NCBI GenBank assembly: GCA_964588665.1
Contig: CAZPQQ010000021.1
Coordinates: forward strand, 1 to 46,249
Reading direction: 5' to 3'
Origin: UBA2160 sp964588665
GTDB lineage: Bacteria > Chloroflexota > Dehalococcoidia > Lucifugimonadales > UBA1123
Length of the DNA stretch: 46,249 bases
Part shown: positions 8,609 through 17,239 of the stretch, in pieces
How the letters are laid out: each line of letters begins with the position of its first letter
How positions within the stretch are numbered: the first letter of the stretch is position 1
Notes under the pieces: model-generated
Databases searched by the model: none
Told to the model about the DNA's origin: nothing
Seen by the model: only the letters and a program-made list of their open reading frames with translations
Program-made: the position numbers and the translations under genes

Positions 8609-9214
8609 ATGGCTAGGCGCCGACTTCTGATAGCCACTCGCAACGCCGGCAAACTGCGTGAGCTCGCCGAGCTCCTAGACTCGGCTCCCTTCGACCTCGT
8701 CTCCTTGGACGATGTTGGAGTCGACGACGAGGTCGAAGAGACGGGCGAAACCTTCGAGCAGAACGCGGCGCTCAAAGCTGAAACCTACTGCCGCCTCAGC
8801 GGCCTGCCGACTCTGGCCGACGACTCGGGCCTCGAGGTCGACGCACTCGACGGCGAGCCTGGGGTCCGCTCCGCCCGCTACGCCGGAGAAGGCGCTTCCG
8901 ACGCCGATAGAATTGCCTTTTTGGTCGGGAAGCTGGACAATATACCGGAGGACATGTGGTCGGCGCGATTCCGTTGCGTCGTCGCGGTGTCTTGGCCGGA
9001 CCGGCCCACTGAACTTTATTCGGGCGCCTGCGAGGGCAGGATCGTACGGCGAGGCAGAGGCGAGAACGGTTTCGGCTATGACCCCGTGTTCTACATACCG
9101 GAGTTGGGCAAGACCATGGCCGAGCTCACCCCGGCGCAGAAGAACCGGATAAGCCACCGGAGCGGTGCCGCGAAAAAGGCCGCTGCCGCGTTCGTGGCGC
9201 GACTCACCCAGTAA
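8609..9214 (+). CDS. rdgB: Non-canonical purine NTP pyrophosphatase, RdgB/HAM1 family
   Basis: A 201-aa house-cleaning enzyme that hydrolyses dITP, ITP and XTP to monophosphates and so keeps inosine and xanthine out of DNA. Family motifs: the N-terminal substrate loop ATRNAGKLRELAELL (about 8-22), the metal-site segment ETGETFEQNAALKA and LPTLADDSGLEVDALDGEPG, then GFGYDPVFYIPELGKTMAEL and the terminal NRISHRSGAAKKA. Full length. The start is ATG 8609, just 16 nt after the aldolase stop, suggesting it is carried along in the same transcript although its role is unrelated to sugar metabolism. Confidence 0.95.
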   Translation: MARRRLLIATRNAGKLRELAELLDSAPFDLVSLDDVGVDDEVEETGETFEQNAALKAETYCRLSGLPTLADDSGLEVDALDGEPGVRSARYAGEGASDADRIAFLVGKLDNIPEDMWSARFRCVVAVSWPDRPTELYSGACEGRIVRRGRGENGFGYDPVFYIPELGKTMAELTPAQKNRISHRSGAAKKAAAAFVARLTQ

Positions 9215-9249
9215 CAGTGGTACGACAGCTAGTGGTTGCCGTTTTCGAG

Positions 9250-9255
9250 TATAAT
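9250..9255 (+). promoter_or_regulatory. Perfect -10 hexamer upstream of the small coiled-coil gene
   Basis: TATAAT at 9250-9255, 42 nt before the start of the 72-aa gene. No good -35 is visible at 16-18 nt spacing, so this is a weak promoter call. Confidence 0.3.
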
Positions 9256-9297
9256 ACAGACTCGGCTCACGTCTAATCGAGAACTGCGGGCTGAGAG

Positions 9298-9516
9298 ATG
9301 GTAACTGAGAGCGATCGGATATCCAGGCTTGAGGGCATTGTAGAGGCGATTCTCGATCGGCTCGGCAGCATTGACAATCGCATCAGCGCCCTTGACAGCC
9401 GAATGAATGCCATGGAGTCCAGGATAGACACTCGTTTCAACTGGATGCTTGGGCTGATTGTTACCACGTGGATAACCACGATGATCGCGCTTATAGCAAT
9501 ACTCATAAGGGTTTGA
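9298..9516 (+). CDS. Small coiled-coil membrane-anchored protein, 72 aa
   Basis: Residues 7-48 form an amphipathic heptad-repeat helix (SRLEGIVEAILDRL, then SIDNRISALDSRMNAM) and residues 50-70 a single hydrophobic helix (LIVTTWITTMIALIAILI) with a short RV tail. This tail-anchored arrangement resembles small XhlA/haemolysin-like or scaffold proteins, but I cannot assign a function. The N-terminal coiled coil would lie in the cytoplasm. The start is ATG, with a perfect -10 element 42 nt upstream. The 3' end lies just before moaA. Confidence 0.7.
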   Translation: MVTESDRISRLEGIVEAILDRLGSIDNRISALDSRMNAMESRIDTRFNWMLGLIVTTWITTMIALIAILIRV

Positions 9517-9542
9517 CATTCGCTAAAGCGAGAGCAGCCTCT

Positions 9543-10574
9543 TTGGCCACGACTAACGACAGCACAACGACATTTGACCGGTTGAAGCGCCCGCTTCGCG
9601 ACCTGCGCATCTCAGTAACCGACAGGTGCAACTTCCGTTGCCCGTACTGCATGCCGGAAGAGATCTACGGAGAACGCTACAGCTTTCTGGATCGAGACTC
9701 GGTCTTGACCTTCGAGGAGATCACTCGGATCGCCCGAATACTCGTCGGCCTGGGCGTCTCGAAGATCCGCTTGACCGGCGGCGAGCCCTTGGTTCGGAAC
9801 CAAGTGGACCGGCTCGTTGCGATGCTGTCGGAGATCGACGGACTTGACGACCTGGCCATGACGTCCAACGGTTACCTCCTCGCCCAGATGGCCCAGAAAC
9901 TCAAGGACGCCGGACTGCAGCGGATCACCGTCAGTCTGGACTCGTTGGATGAGGACATTTTCAAGCAGATGAACGGTCGTGGGTTCGGCACGCAGCGGGT
10001 GATCGAAGGGATCGCCGCGGCCCAACAAGCTGGACTGGCGCCCATCAAGATCAACTCGGTGGTCCAGCGCGGCGTCAACGAACATGCCATCGTGGATCTG
10101 GCCCGCTTCGCCAAGGAGCGAGGTTACATCGTTCGCTTCATCGAGTACATGGACGTGGGGAACCTCAACGGCTGGCAACCCACCCAGGTCGTGTCCGCCG
10201 ATGAGATCGTGGCCCTGATCGACGCCGAGATGCCGCTGAAGGCAGTGGACGGAAACTACGACGGCGAAGTTGCCCTGCGCTATGCGTACGCCGACGGCGA
10301 GGGCGAGATTGGCGTGATCGCGTCTGTTACCAAGCCTTTCTGCGGCGGCTGCACCAGGCTTAGGCTGTCTCCTGAGGGCGCCATAGTCACATGTCTGTTT
10401 TCAGGCGCCGGCCCCGACCTTCGCGGTCCGATGCGCGGCGGCGCCACCGACGACGAGTTGGAAGCGATTGTCCGAAGCACGTGGGGCGGTCGAACCGACC
10501 GCTATTCCGAGCTTCGATCGCAGTCGGCCGACGAGCCCCATAAAAAGGTCGAGATGTACCATATCGGCGGGTAG
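9543..10574 (+). CDS. moaA: GTP 3',8-cyclase MoaA (molybdenum cofactor biosynthesis)
   Basis: Radical SAM enzyme that starts molybdopterin synthesis from GTP, working with MoaC. The N-terminal 4Fe-4S motif CNFRCPYC (C29, C33, C36 from this start) and SKIRLTGGEPLVR are present. The C-terminal second cluster shows as CGGCTRLRLSPEGAIVTC (C-x2-C-x13-C). The catalytic Gly-Gly tail is intact (MYHIGG at the end). The frame is open back to ATG 9468, but that start would overlap the preceding gene by 49 nt and add 25 residues of low-complexity sequence. TTG 9543 gives a normal N-terminus of about 20 residues before the barrel; neither start has a strong ribosome site. No other moa gene is in the window. 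Confidence 0.92.
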   Translation: MATTNDSTTTFDRLKRPLRDLRISVTDRCNFRCPYCMPEEIYGERYSFLDRDSVLTFEEITRIARILVGLGVSKIRLTGGEPLVRNQVDRLVAMLSEIDGLDDLAMTSNGYLLAQMAQKLKDAGLQRITVSLDSLDEDIFKQMNGRGFGTQRVIEGIAAAQQAGLAPIKINSVVQRGVNEHAIVDLARFAKERGYIVRFIEYMDVGNLNGWQPTQVVSADEIVALIDAEMPLKAVDGNYDGEVALRYAYADGEGEIGVIASVTKPFCGGCTRLRLSPEGAIVTCLFSGAGPDLRGPMRGGATDDELEAIVRSTWGGRTDRYSELRSQSADEPHKKVEMYHIGG

Positions 10575-10927
10575 CCCACGCTGACGGCAGTCTTGCCCGG
10601 CCCCACCATCGGACGCCGAGGATCCCTCCGACTCAGTCGTAGAATCTCCCAACTCCCTTTCGTCGTCTTGCGCAGATACACAGGCCGTCTCAGCATCGAG
10701 AAGGTCCGCCGACTTCTCGTCGCAAACGACACCCCCATTCAATTACTGGCCAGTGCCGTTTGCCTCGCCGGACCAACGCCGTCGGCAAGCGCATGGCGCC
10801 AGTGCCCAAAAGGGGGAGCCTGCTCTGCGGTCTGTCATCGAGTGGAGGTGTAAGGGTTGGGCTCGACATCCGGATTGTGCAATCAATAACGGCGCCATCC
10901 TCGGTCTTGACTCTCACGCCATAAAGC
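10575..10927. other. Intergenic stretch without recognisable gene
   Basis: About 350 nt between moaA and the terminator. An open frame at 10593-10853 has no ribosome site and no recognisable protein features, so I do not call it. Confidence 0.4.
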
Positions 10928-10960
10928 AAATGGACCCTGTCAGATAGACAGGGTCCATTT
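10928..10960. terminator. Bidirectional intrinsic terminator
   Basis: Perfect 14-bp stem (10928-10941 with 10947-10960) around the 5-nt loop agata. The left arm begins AAA and the right arm ends TTT, so it can serve convergent transcripts: moaA from the left and the surface-protein gene from the right. Confidence 0.8.
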
Positions 10961-11001
10961 GTAATAGACCGAATTCAGCCAGGCTCCGTCGGAGCCGCGT
11001 G

Positions 11002-12195
11002 TTACTGGGTCTTGCGCCCTCGGATCATGAGGAGGCCGCCAGCGCCCAGCATCGCGATGGCCGCTAGCAACCCAAGTTGGGCCGCCAACGGGACCGAGTC
11101 GTCACCGACGCTCGGCAGTCCGCGGCCAGGTCCCGCGGGTTGCGGTGCGGCGGTCGGTTCGGGCGTCGCGGTCGGGACCGGCGTTGGCGTCGTCACGGGG
11201 GCGACTGGACCGGCAACGATGCTGTAGGTCGCCATCATTTGAGCTTCGACGTATGCTTGGTCGGCGCCGCCTTCGTTGGCAATGGATTCAATCGTGCCAT
11301 CGCCGTCGGAGTCGTAGCCGTTTCGAGCGGCCTGAAGGGTGCTTATGACCGTGTTGCCGCCGGGACCAAGCAATATCTTCGCCAGGGTCAAGTTGCTTGT
11401 GCCCACCACCTGAACGGCGATGTCACGAGCCTGCATGGCCCACATTTCGACGTTGGCGCCGTTCACGTCCAACGCGGCAGCGTGGGCAGCCATGACCGTA
11501 TTGTCGGGGTCGCCGGCAGCGCCCAACGCGGCATGACTGCGGTCGGCCGCATGGGCCAACACTCCGGTGCCATCGGCTTCAATGATGTCGATGACCGCCT
11601 GGGCATTAAGCTGCACATCCTCGATGGTCGCAGAGTTCGCGGCAGCTTGAGCCTTTTCGATCGCCGCATCCAATTGAGCCTGCAAGTTAGGCAGGATGCC
11701 CATGTCCGCGTCGGCAGGCCAACTGATCAGCAGGTGTCGTACGTGCGCCAAACCGGCGATGAGCAGGGAGTCGCCAAACACTCCGTCGCCGGAGGGAGCC
11801 GTAGGATCGGCGCCTTCAGTCTCCGAACTAATCACCACCGAGCTGTACATGGCGATGAGGTTGGCGCCGTCATAGTTGGCGGAACTGCTGTCGAAGGTAT
11901 GGCTAACGCTTCCGTCGGTGCCGACGGTCAGCGCTCCCAGACTCAGCGTCTGTGCACCGTCGTCGGAAACAAGATACGCAACGTATTCCATGCCTGCGTC
12001 GGGCGCGGTGACGTCCGCCATCGTGATCGTTATGCTGTCGCTAAGACTGGCGCCGTCGGAAATTACCGCTGTTCCTGTTCCTTCAGGCGCTCCCACTGAG
12101 ATGAGCACCGGCACTGCTTCCTGCGCCTGCGCCACGGCAGGCAAAGCCAGCACGAACAAAAGAGCCAAGACTAGAATGAATTTAGACCTGGACAT
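11002..12195 (-). CDS. Secreted cell-surface protein with RskA-like domain and LPxxG-type C-terminal anchor
   Basis: A 397-aa exported protein. Start ATG 12195 is chosen because AGGGGGG lies about 8 nt upstream and a textbook signal peptide follows (MSRSKFILVLALLFVLALP, cleavage near AQA-QE). Residues about 30-130 resemble the C-terminal extracytoplasmic domain of anti-sigma-K factor RskA (pattern GMEYVAYLVSDDG, then LGALTVGTDGSVSHTF). About 150-320 is an Ala-rich helical region. Then comes a T/P-rich linker, LPSVG, a hydrophobic helix (about 370-390) and a basic RGRKTQ tail, the layout of sortase-type wall anchors. No anti-sigma N-terminal domain is present. It lies 380 bp downstream of an ECF sigma gene on the same strand and may belong to its regulon. 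Function unproven. Confidence 0.72.
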   Translation of the reverse strand: MSRSKFILVLALLFVLALPAVAQAQEAVPVLISVGAPEGTGTAVISDGASLSDSITITMADVTAPDAGMEYVAYLVSDDGAQTLSLGALTVGTDGSVSHTFDSSSANYDGANLIAMYSSVVISSETEGADPTAPSGDGVFGDSLLIAGLAHVRHLLISWPADADMGILPNLQAQLDAAIEKAQAAANSATIEDVQLNAQAVIDIIEADGTGVLAHAADRSHAALGAAGDPDNTVMAAHAAALDVNGANVEMWAMQARDIAVQVVGTSNLTLAKILLGPGGNTVISTLQAARNGYDSDGDGTIESIANEGGADQAYVEAQMMATYSIVAGPVAPVTTPTPVPTATPEPTAAPQPAGPGRGLPSVGDDSVPLAAQLGLLAAIAMLGAGGLLMIRGRKTQ

Positions 12196-12269
12196 ACTGA
12201 GTGTCCCCCCTACTAAGGTTGACGCGAAGATACCGAGAATCCGAATGATTTCGCACCGTTCATACACTA

Positions 12270-12358
12270 CCACAAGGTACTAGCCGCGCATAGGCCTTGT
12301 GGGACAAAGTTTGCGGCAAATTCAATCACCCGTCACCGGGGACGAATTCGCCACAAGG
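12270..12358. repeat. Three copies of octamer CCACAAGG upstream of the surface-protein gene
   Basis: CCACAAGG at 12270-12277, its reverse complement at 12295-12302, and another direct copy at 12351-12358. The second and third extend to a 10-bp inverted pair (GGCCTTGTGG 12293-12302, CCACAAGGCC 12351-12360). They lie 75-165 nt upstream of the start at 12195, a position fit for operators or sigma-specific sites. Confidence 0.35.
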
Positions 12359-12576
12359 CCCAAACGACCTCTGAGTGCAGTATTGTGACCCCATCGCCTC
12401 GAACTTCCACGATAGGGCACCGGTATCATACCAGTCCGACTCGGTCTCGTCGAGTCCATGGTGATACGGAGGTTGGGCGCAGCCTGCTGCCAGCCTAATC
12501 GGCAGTCGCAGCATCAGCCCCGCGGGAGGGTGTGCGGCAGTGATCCGGGAAGCTCAACGTGTCGAATGCGAAGCAT

Positions 12577-13167
12577 CTATATCCCGAAGTCCGCGCTTTC
12601 CTGAGCTTGTGGACCCATGGCAACACGCAACTTTTTGATCGCCAGACGAATTCTGGTCTTCACCGTTCCCAGGGGTTGCTTGAGATGGTTTGCAATTTCC
12701 GAGTGGGTGAAACCGCCGAAATACGCCAGCACGACCACCTCGCGCTGATCCGGACGCAGTGTGGTAAGGGCCTGCTTGATCTGGCTTCGCTCGTACTCAG
12801 CCTTGGCGTATTCGGTGGGATCGCCGTCTGTGGTCTCGGAGGGGCGATTGCTGAGATCGGCGTCATGCTGGAGATGGCTCTGCTGCCGGCGCCTACGCCT
12901 CAGCTCGTCGATGGCACGGTTATGCGCGATCGTAAACAGCCACGCCGTCACGCTGCCGCGCAGAGCACTGTAGCTGGCAGCCCGGCGCCATACGTTGAAG
13001 AACACGTCCTGGGTCACTTCCTCGGCCGCGCCCGGGTCTCTGAGCACGCGTATGACGTGAGCGAACACGCGGCCCGAATACCTGGTGTGCAACGACTCCA
13101 ACGCTTCGAGGTCTCGATCGACGATCGACGCGAGAAGCTGTTTGTCTTCAGGAGTCTGTTGACTCAT
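12577..13167 (-). CDS. ECF-type RNA polymerase sigma-70 factor (SigK-like)
   Basis: A 196-aa group 4 sigma factor. Region 2 (about residues 20-90) holds LESLHTRYSGRVFAHVIRVL, EEVTQDVFFNVWRRA and WLFTIAHNRAIDELRRRRR. Region 4 (about 130-185) holds LRPDQREVVVLAYFGGFTHS and the DNA-recognition helix LGTVKTRIRLAIKKLR. There is no region 3 or 1.1, as expected for ECF factors. GGAGGAG lies about 8 nt before the ATG. The closest group appears to be the SigK/SigL-like type, usually paired with RskA-type membrane anti-sigma factors. No intact anti-sigma gene is adjacent, but the next gene on the strand has an RskA-like outer domain. Confidence 0.9.
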   Translation of the reverse strand: MSQQTPEDKQLLASIVDRDLEALESLHTRYSGRVFAHVIRVLRDPGAAEEVTQDVFFNVWRRAASYSALRGSVTAWLFTIAHNRAIDELRRRRRQQSHLQHDADLSNRPSETTDGDPTEYAKAEYERSQIKQALTTLRPDQREVVVLAYFGGFTHSEIANHLKQPLGTVKTRIRLAIKKLRVAMGPQAQESADFGI

Positions 13168-13377
13168 GGCTGTCTCCTCCAGGATCTGCGCTGCACTTCT
13201 GCCATGGGAACGACCCGCGAGGGTCCCGTTAACGGAGCTCGAAGGTCACACGCACCCGGCTTCGCCCATGGTTGAATTTCAACGCAGTCGCAAACTGTTG
13301 GCGCCGAATGCGAATTCCATGCCGTCGCCCTGCCTTCCTAATTACTCCCCCGGGGACGGCGTTCAGGGTGGCTTTGG

Positions 13378-13383
13378 TATAAT
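13378..13383 (+). promoter_or_regulatory. Perfect -10 hexamer upstream of rsmG
   Basis: TATAAT at 13378-13383, about 135-160 nt before the possible rsmG starts, with no clear -35 at usual spacing. Confidence 0.3.
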
Positions 13384-13543
13384 CTGCGTTGGCATCGAGC
13401 AAATCGGTTCCTTCTCGTAACCGTAAAACGAATCAAACGGCAAAGGGTTATCATTCGGCGCCCTGTGACAACAGACGCATAGGTTGTAGATTGCCGCTCA
13501 ACTTGGAGGCATCACGCTGACTCGCGAAGACGACATATGCCAG

Positions 13544-14302
13544 TTGGATGACAGATCGGACCAGAGAGACTCAATTGGCTCCGGAGATGCATCCATTCTG
13601 AAGCGTGGCATAGCGGACCTTGGAATCAAGCTCGACGCAGGACAGATCGCTCAATTCGAGAGACACCACTCCGAGCTCGTCGACTGGAATTCGAGGGTCA
13701 ATCTTACGGGCGTGACGGAGTGGGACAAGGTTCAGTCGAGGCACTATCTCGACTCCCTGACGGTTGTCTTGGGCTTGCCCGAGCGAATTCTCGAATCCGG
13801 TCGTTTCGCCGATGTAGGCAGCGGCGCCGGGCTGCCGGGCATTCCATTGAAGATCGCATTTCCGGGGATGACCGGTGTGCTCATTGAATCCGTCGGCAAG
13901 AAAGCCAGGTTCCTCGAACATGTGGTCGATGCACTCGGGCTCGACGGTTTGGAAGTTCAGTGCGGGAGGGCAGAGGACCTGGCGCACGACCCGAAATACC
14001 GCGAAACTTTCGACTTGGTGGTGTCGAGGGCGGTTTCGCCGGCGCCCGCCATGGCGGAGTTGACCCTACCCTTTTGCCGGAAAGGCGGGCTGTCGATTCT
14101 GTACAAGACCCGCGGCGCCCACGACGAGATAGAGGCGGCCGCGACCGCCACGGCGGCCATGGGAGGCGTATCGAAATCCGTGATCGACGTTTCGGTGACG
14201 GGCGTGAGCGACGGCAGGACACTGGCGGTGCTTGAAAAGGTGGGCAGCACCCCAGACCGTTACCCTCGGTGGCCGGGAATGCCGGCGAAGCGGCCGCTAT
14301 GA
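13544..14302 (+). CDS. rsmG: 16S rRNA (guanine(527)-N(7))-methyltransferase RsmG
   Basis: SAM-dependent methyltransferase that modifies G527 of 16S rRNA; its loss gives low-level streptomycin resistance. Motifs: NSRVNLTGVTEWDKVQSRHY then LDSL near residues 50-70, SAM motif I FADVGSGAGLPGIPLKIAFP (about 88-107), IESVGKKARFLEHV, and DLVVSRAVSPAPAMAELTLP. Length 252 aa fits the family. The start is uncertain. TTG 13544 has no ribosome site, while a perfect GGAGG (13505-13509) sits 7 nt before an in-frame CTG at 13517, which would add nine residues. No ATG lies in the frame nearby. Confidence 0.92.
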   Translation: MDDRSDQRDSIGSGDASILKRGIADLGIKLDAGQIAQFERHHSELVDWNSRVNLTGVTEWDKVQSRHYLDSLTVVLGLPERILESGRFADVGSGAGLPGIPLKIAFPGMTGVLIESVGKKARFLEHVVDALGLDGLEVQCGRAEDLAHDPKYRETFDLVVSRAVSPAPAMAELTLPFCRKGGLSILYKTRGAHDEIEAAATATAAMGGVSKSVIDVSVTGVSDGRTLAVLEKVGSTPDRYPRWPGMPAKRPL

Positions 14303-14381
14303 CGACGACTGTCGATGCGGTTGAGCATCGCGCCGATTTGCTTTGCCAGCCGGCGCCGCGGCTCGTCGCGGCCAACGTACG

Positions 14382-15416
14382 ATGATTTCGAACGGTCCCG
14401 AGCGACATAGAGGGGTATCGCTCCGAAGAAGGTTCTTCTCGCTCCCCACTTTGCTCTCATTTGGGGTTGCGATAGCCGTGATCGTCATGTTGTCCACGAG
14501 TTCGGGCCTCGACTGGGACGAAACCTGGGACAACATTCGGTCGATCAACGTGTGGCTCTACATCGCCGCCGTGGTCGTTTACTACTTGAGCTTTCTGTTC
14601 CGAGGATACAGATGGCGGGTTCTTGCACTCAACGCTGCGGACAGCGCCGGCGGAGAGGCGGACATGCCGTCGCCGTTGCACTGTGGCCGCCTTATAATTC
14701 TCGGCTGGTTCGTCAATTCGATCGCGTGGCTCCGACTGGGAGACGCCTACCGGGCTCTGGCTTTCTCGGAAGATTCCAAGACCACGTTTCCTTGGAGCCT
14801 CGGCACGGTTCTGGCGGAGCGTGTGCTGGACATGGCCACCGTCGCGGGCGTCATCTTCATAAGCGTGTTCGTGCTCACGGCCACATCCGACCTTGCAGTC
14901 GCCCAGTACATCGTGATTATGGCTTTCGTCATGGCCTTCGGCGTCATCGCAATAATCCTGTCGATGAGGATTTTCGGCGCCAGGGTGGCGCAGCGCTTGC
15001 CAACCAGATTCGAAACGGCGTTCAATCGATTCCAGCAAGGAACGCTGGGAAGCCTGCGGGGGCAACTTCCGCTGATGCTGATATTGGGTCTCATCGGATG
15101 GCTGTTGGAAATGGGCCGGTTGTATCTAGTCGTGTTGGCGCTGGATTTGGAGATCGCCATCGCCCTGGTTCCGGTGGTTGCGCTCGGTCATGCGATCCTC
15201 AGCACCGTCCCAACGCCCGGTGGGCTGGGCGCCGTGGAGCCCGGCATTACGGGCTTGTTGCTGCTCAGCCTGGATAGGGACGACGCCGTGTCGGTTGCCA
15301 TCGTCGACCGCTCGATAACCTATGCAAGCATCGTCTTAATCGGCGGGATGTTGTTCCTGCTTCGCAACGTGATGAGGGCACGCGCCAAGAAAAGGGAAGC
15401 CGCCGTATCGAGTTGA
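14382..15416 (+). CDS. Polytopic membrane protein, lysylphosphatidylglycerol synthase TM-region / flippase-like family
   Basis: A 344-aa integral membrane protein with about eight hydrophobic segments, beginning with LLSFGVAIAVIVMLSTSSGL and WLYIAAVVVYYLSFLFRGYR (the RGYRW stretch is characteristic). It continues with WFVNSIAWLRLGDAYRA and ends with the family signature HAILSTVPTPGGLGAVEPGI near residue 285. These proteins (UPF0104, the membrane half of MprF, archaeal AglD) are thought to move or modify lipids. There is no catalytic LPG synthase domain, so a flippase-like role is the safer inference. I chose ATG 14382; the frame is open from TTG 14343, overlapping nothing. It follows rsmG by about 80 nt. 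Confidence 0.8.
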   Translation: MISNGPERHRGVSLRRRFFSLPTLLSFGVAIAVIVMLSTSSGLDWDETWDNIRSINVWLYIAAVVVYYLSFLFRGYRWRVLALNAADSAGGEADMPSPLHCGRLIILGWFVNSIAWLRLGDAYRALAFSEDSKTTFPWSLGTVLAERVLDMATVAGVIFISVFVLTATSDLAVAQYIVIMAFVMAFGVIAIILSMRIFGARVAQRLPTRFETAFNRFQQGTLGSLRGQLPLMLILGLIGWLLEMGRLYLVVLALDLEIAIALVPVVALGHAILSTVPTPGGLGAVEPGITGLLLLSLDRDDAVSVAIVDRSITYASIVLIGGMLFLLRNVMRARAKKREAAVSS

Positions 15417-15633
15417 CCGTGGGTTGGAAGTGCCTCCCGTCCGCGGCATTGAAGCCATTGCGGTGAACTCAAACCTTGGGACACACCCACTGCACGCCAG
15501 TCGATTCGTGAGTTTCGCCGTCTCATCGGGCATGAGGTTCTGCCATTCGGTGAAAAATACTCGTATCAATCGTCTCAGATCGAGCCTTTGGCTTTGGCAG
15601 GCGGGCTCGACGGGATAGAGAGAAGAACCGATC

Positions 15634-16905
15634 ATGATCAATGATGCTCTGCGAACGCTATTGCCCATCGCCGGGTGGCCCGAGGAGCGTACCCACGCGG
15701 TCGAGCTCACCGGCGACAGCGACCCGATATTGCCCACGCCGTTCCTCATCGGCCAGACCAGCGCCGCGGCGCTCGCAGCAGTCGGCCTCGCCGTCTCCGA
15801 TCTGTGGAAGCTGCGCACCGGACGCGACCAGGAGGTCGCGGTCGATACGCGCCAGGCAACCGCTTCGTTGCGCAGCGGAACCTACATGCAAATGGACGAC
15901 GCCTCCGTCTCCTCCGCCCGGAACACGATGATGGGCGTCTATCCAGCGAAGAAGGGCCGCTGGAGCTATCGCCACTGCAACTTCCCAAACCACCGTGAGG
16001 CCGCCCTCAGCGTGCTTGGCGTTTCAGAAGATCGCGAAGAGGTACGAAAAGCGGTCGCGAATTGGGACGCTCTCGAACTGGAAGAGGCGATCATCGCGGC
16101 GAACGGCGCCGGGGGCATGGTTCGCACGATGGAAGAGTGGTCTCAGCACCCGCAGGCCGCCGCCATCGCTTCGCTGCCGCTGATGGAGATCGTCAAGATC
16201 GGCGACAGTCCTCCGGCGCCGCTGCCCGACGGCGACCGGCCGCTGTCGGGCGTTCGGGTGCTCGACCTGACGCGAGTCCTGGCCGGGCCGACCTGCGCCC
16301 GCACCCTCGCCGAACACGGCGCGGACGTGATGAAGATCACCGGAGCGCACCTGCCGAACATCGGCTACCAAGAGTACGACACCGGCCACGGCAAGCTCTC
16401 GGCACAACTCGACCTGCGCGAGCAAGATGACCTCGAGATGCTGCGCGGACTGATCCGCGAGAGCGATGTATTCTCACAGGGTTACCGGCCGGGCGCCCTC
16501 GACAAACGTGGGCTATCTGCGGAAGCGCTCGCCCAAATCCGGCCCGGCATCGTCTATGTTTCGCTGTCCGCGTTCGGCCATGTCGGACCATGGGCAATGC
16601 GTCGCGGCTTTGACACCGTGATTCAGACGGTGAGCGGCATCACAAGCCGCCAGGGCGAACTGTTCCCCGGCGATGCCCCGGGCCCGCAATTCTACCCGGT
16701 GTCGGCGATCGACTATCTGACGGGTTACCTGATGGCGTTCGGCACGCTGCTGGCGCTCAAGCGACGCGCTCTGGAAGGCGGAAGCTGGCTGGTCCGCCTG
16801 TCCCTTGCGCAAACCGGACACTGGCTCGTCGGCCGCGGCCAGACGCTGGTCGCCGAATTCGAGCGCGTGGTCACCGAATTCACGCCCGCGGAGCTGGAGC
16901 GCTAG
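15634..16905 (+). CDS. CaiB/BaiF (family III) CoA transferase, ended early by an in-frame amber codon
   Basis: A 423-codon reading frame of the formyl-CoA/carnitine CoA-transferase family, which moves CoA between carboxylic acids. The hallmark PLSGVRVLDLTRVLAGPTCA (about residues 205-224) with LAEHGADVMKI lies in the middle. The N-terminal 190 residues match the region usually found C-terminal, so this belongs to the subgroup with a swapped or doubled layout. The TAG at 16903-16905 interrupts the frame; the same frame continues for 46 codons with typical family C-terminal sequence (see next entry). Activity may be lost, because that tail normally packs into the intertwined dimer. The ribosome site is weak (GAGAGAAG before ATG). 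Confidence 0.8.
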   Translation: MINDALRTLLPIAGWPEERTHAVELTGDSDPILPTPFLIGQTSAAALAAVGLAVSDLWKLRTGRDQEVAVDTRQATASLRSGTYMQMDDASVSSARNTMMGVYPAKKGRWSYRHCNFPNHREAALSVLGVSEDREEVRKAVANWDALELEEAIIAANGAGGMVRTMEEWSQHPQAAAIASLPLMEIVKIGDSPPAPLPDGDRPLSGVRVLDLTRVLAGPTCARTLAEHGADVMKITGAHLPNIGYQEYDTGHGKLSAQLDLREQDDLEMLRGLIRESDVFSQGYRPGALDKRGLSAEALAQIRPGIVYVSLSAFGHVGPWAMRRGFDTVIQTVSGITSRQGELFPGDAPGPQFYPVSAIDYLTGYLMAFGTLLALKRRALEGGSWLVRLSLAQTGHWLVGRGQTLVAEFERVVTEFTPAELER

Positions 16906-17046
16906 TCAATGGAGAGCGACACTCCGGTCGGCAAACTACGCCATCTCGCGCCGGTGGTGCGACTTTCCGAGACCCCGCCGCACTGGGCGCGACCGACGGC
17001 GCCGCTGGGCCACCACGACCCGGTGTGGCCGGAGCGTGCCGGGTAA
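16906..17046 (+). pseudogene. Detached C-terminal tail of the CoA transferase
   Basis: In exactly the same frame as the gene above, codons 425-470 read MESDTPVGKLRHLAPVV and RLSETPPHWARP then a PLGHHDPVW segment, ending in TAA 17044-17046. The R-L-S-E-T-P-P motif is the standard end of CaiB-type proteins. Continuity of frame and motif shows that TAG 16903-16905 is a recent single-base change (for example from TGG or CAG) or a sequencing error. Confidence 0.7.
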
Positions 17047-17239
17047 CCGTCCCGGTCTCAAGCCGAACGACGATGACGGCGGCACGGGCAGACTAAAAGC
17101 AGGAAGTTGGGGTGTCCGGACGAAGATGACACCTGTTATCGAGACTGACGCAATCAACCGCTCTGACGCCACCGCGAATGACGTACGCAGTATTGACGAT
17201 GCAGTCTAGTGTCAGGCGAGAGGAACGGGTCGAACGTGG

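Noticed and set aside
8609..9214. rdgB as part of a dedicated sugar operon function
   Set aside because: Cotranscription is likely but the enzyme is a general nucleotide-pool cleaner; no functional link claimed.
12559..13275. 238-codon plus-strand frame
   Set aside because: Antisense to the ECF sigma factor, which has complete region 2 and 4 motifs.
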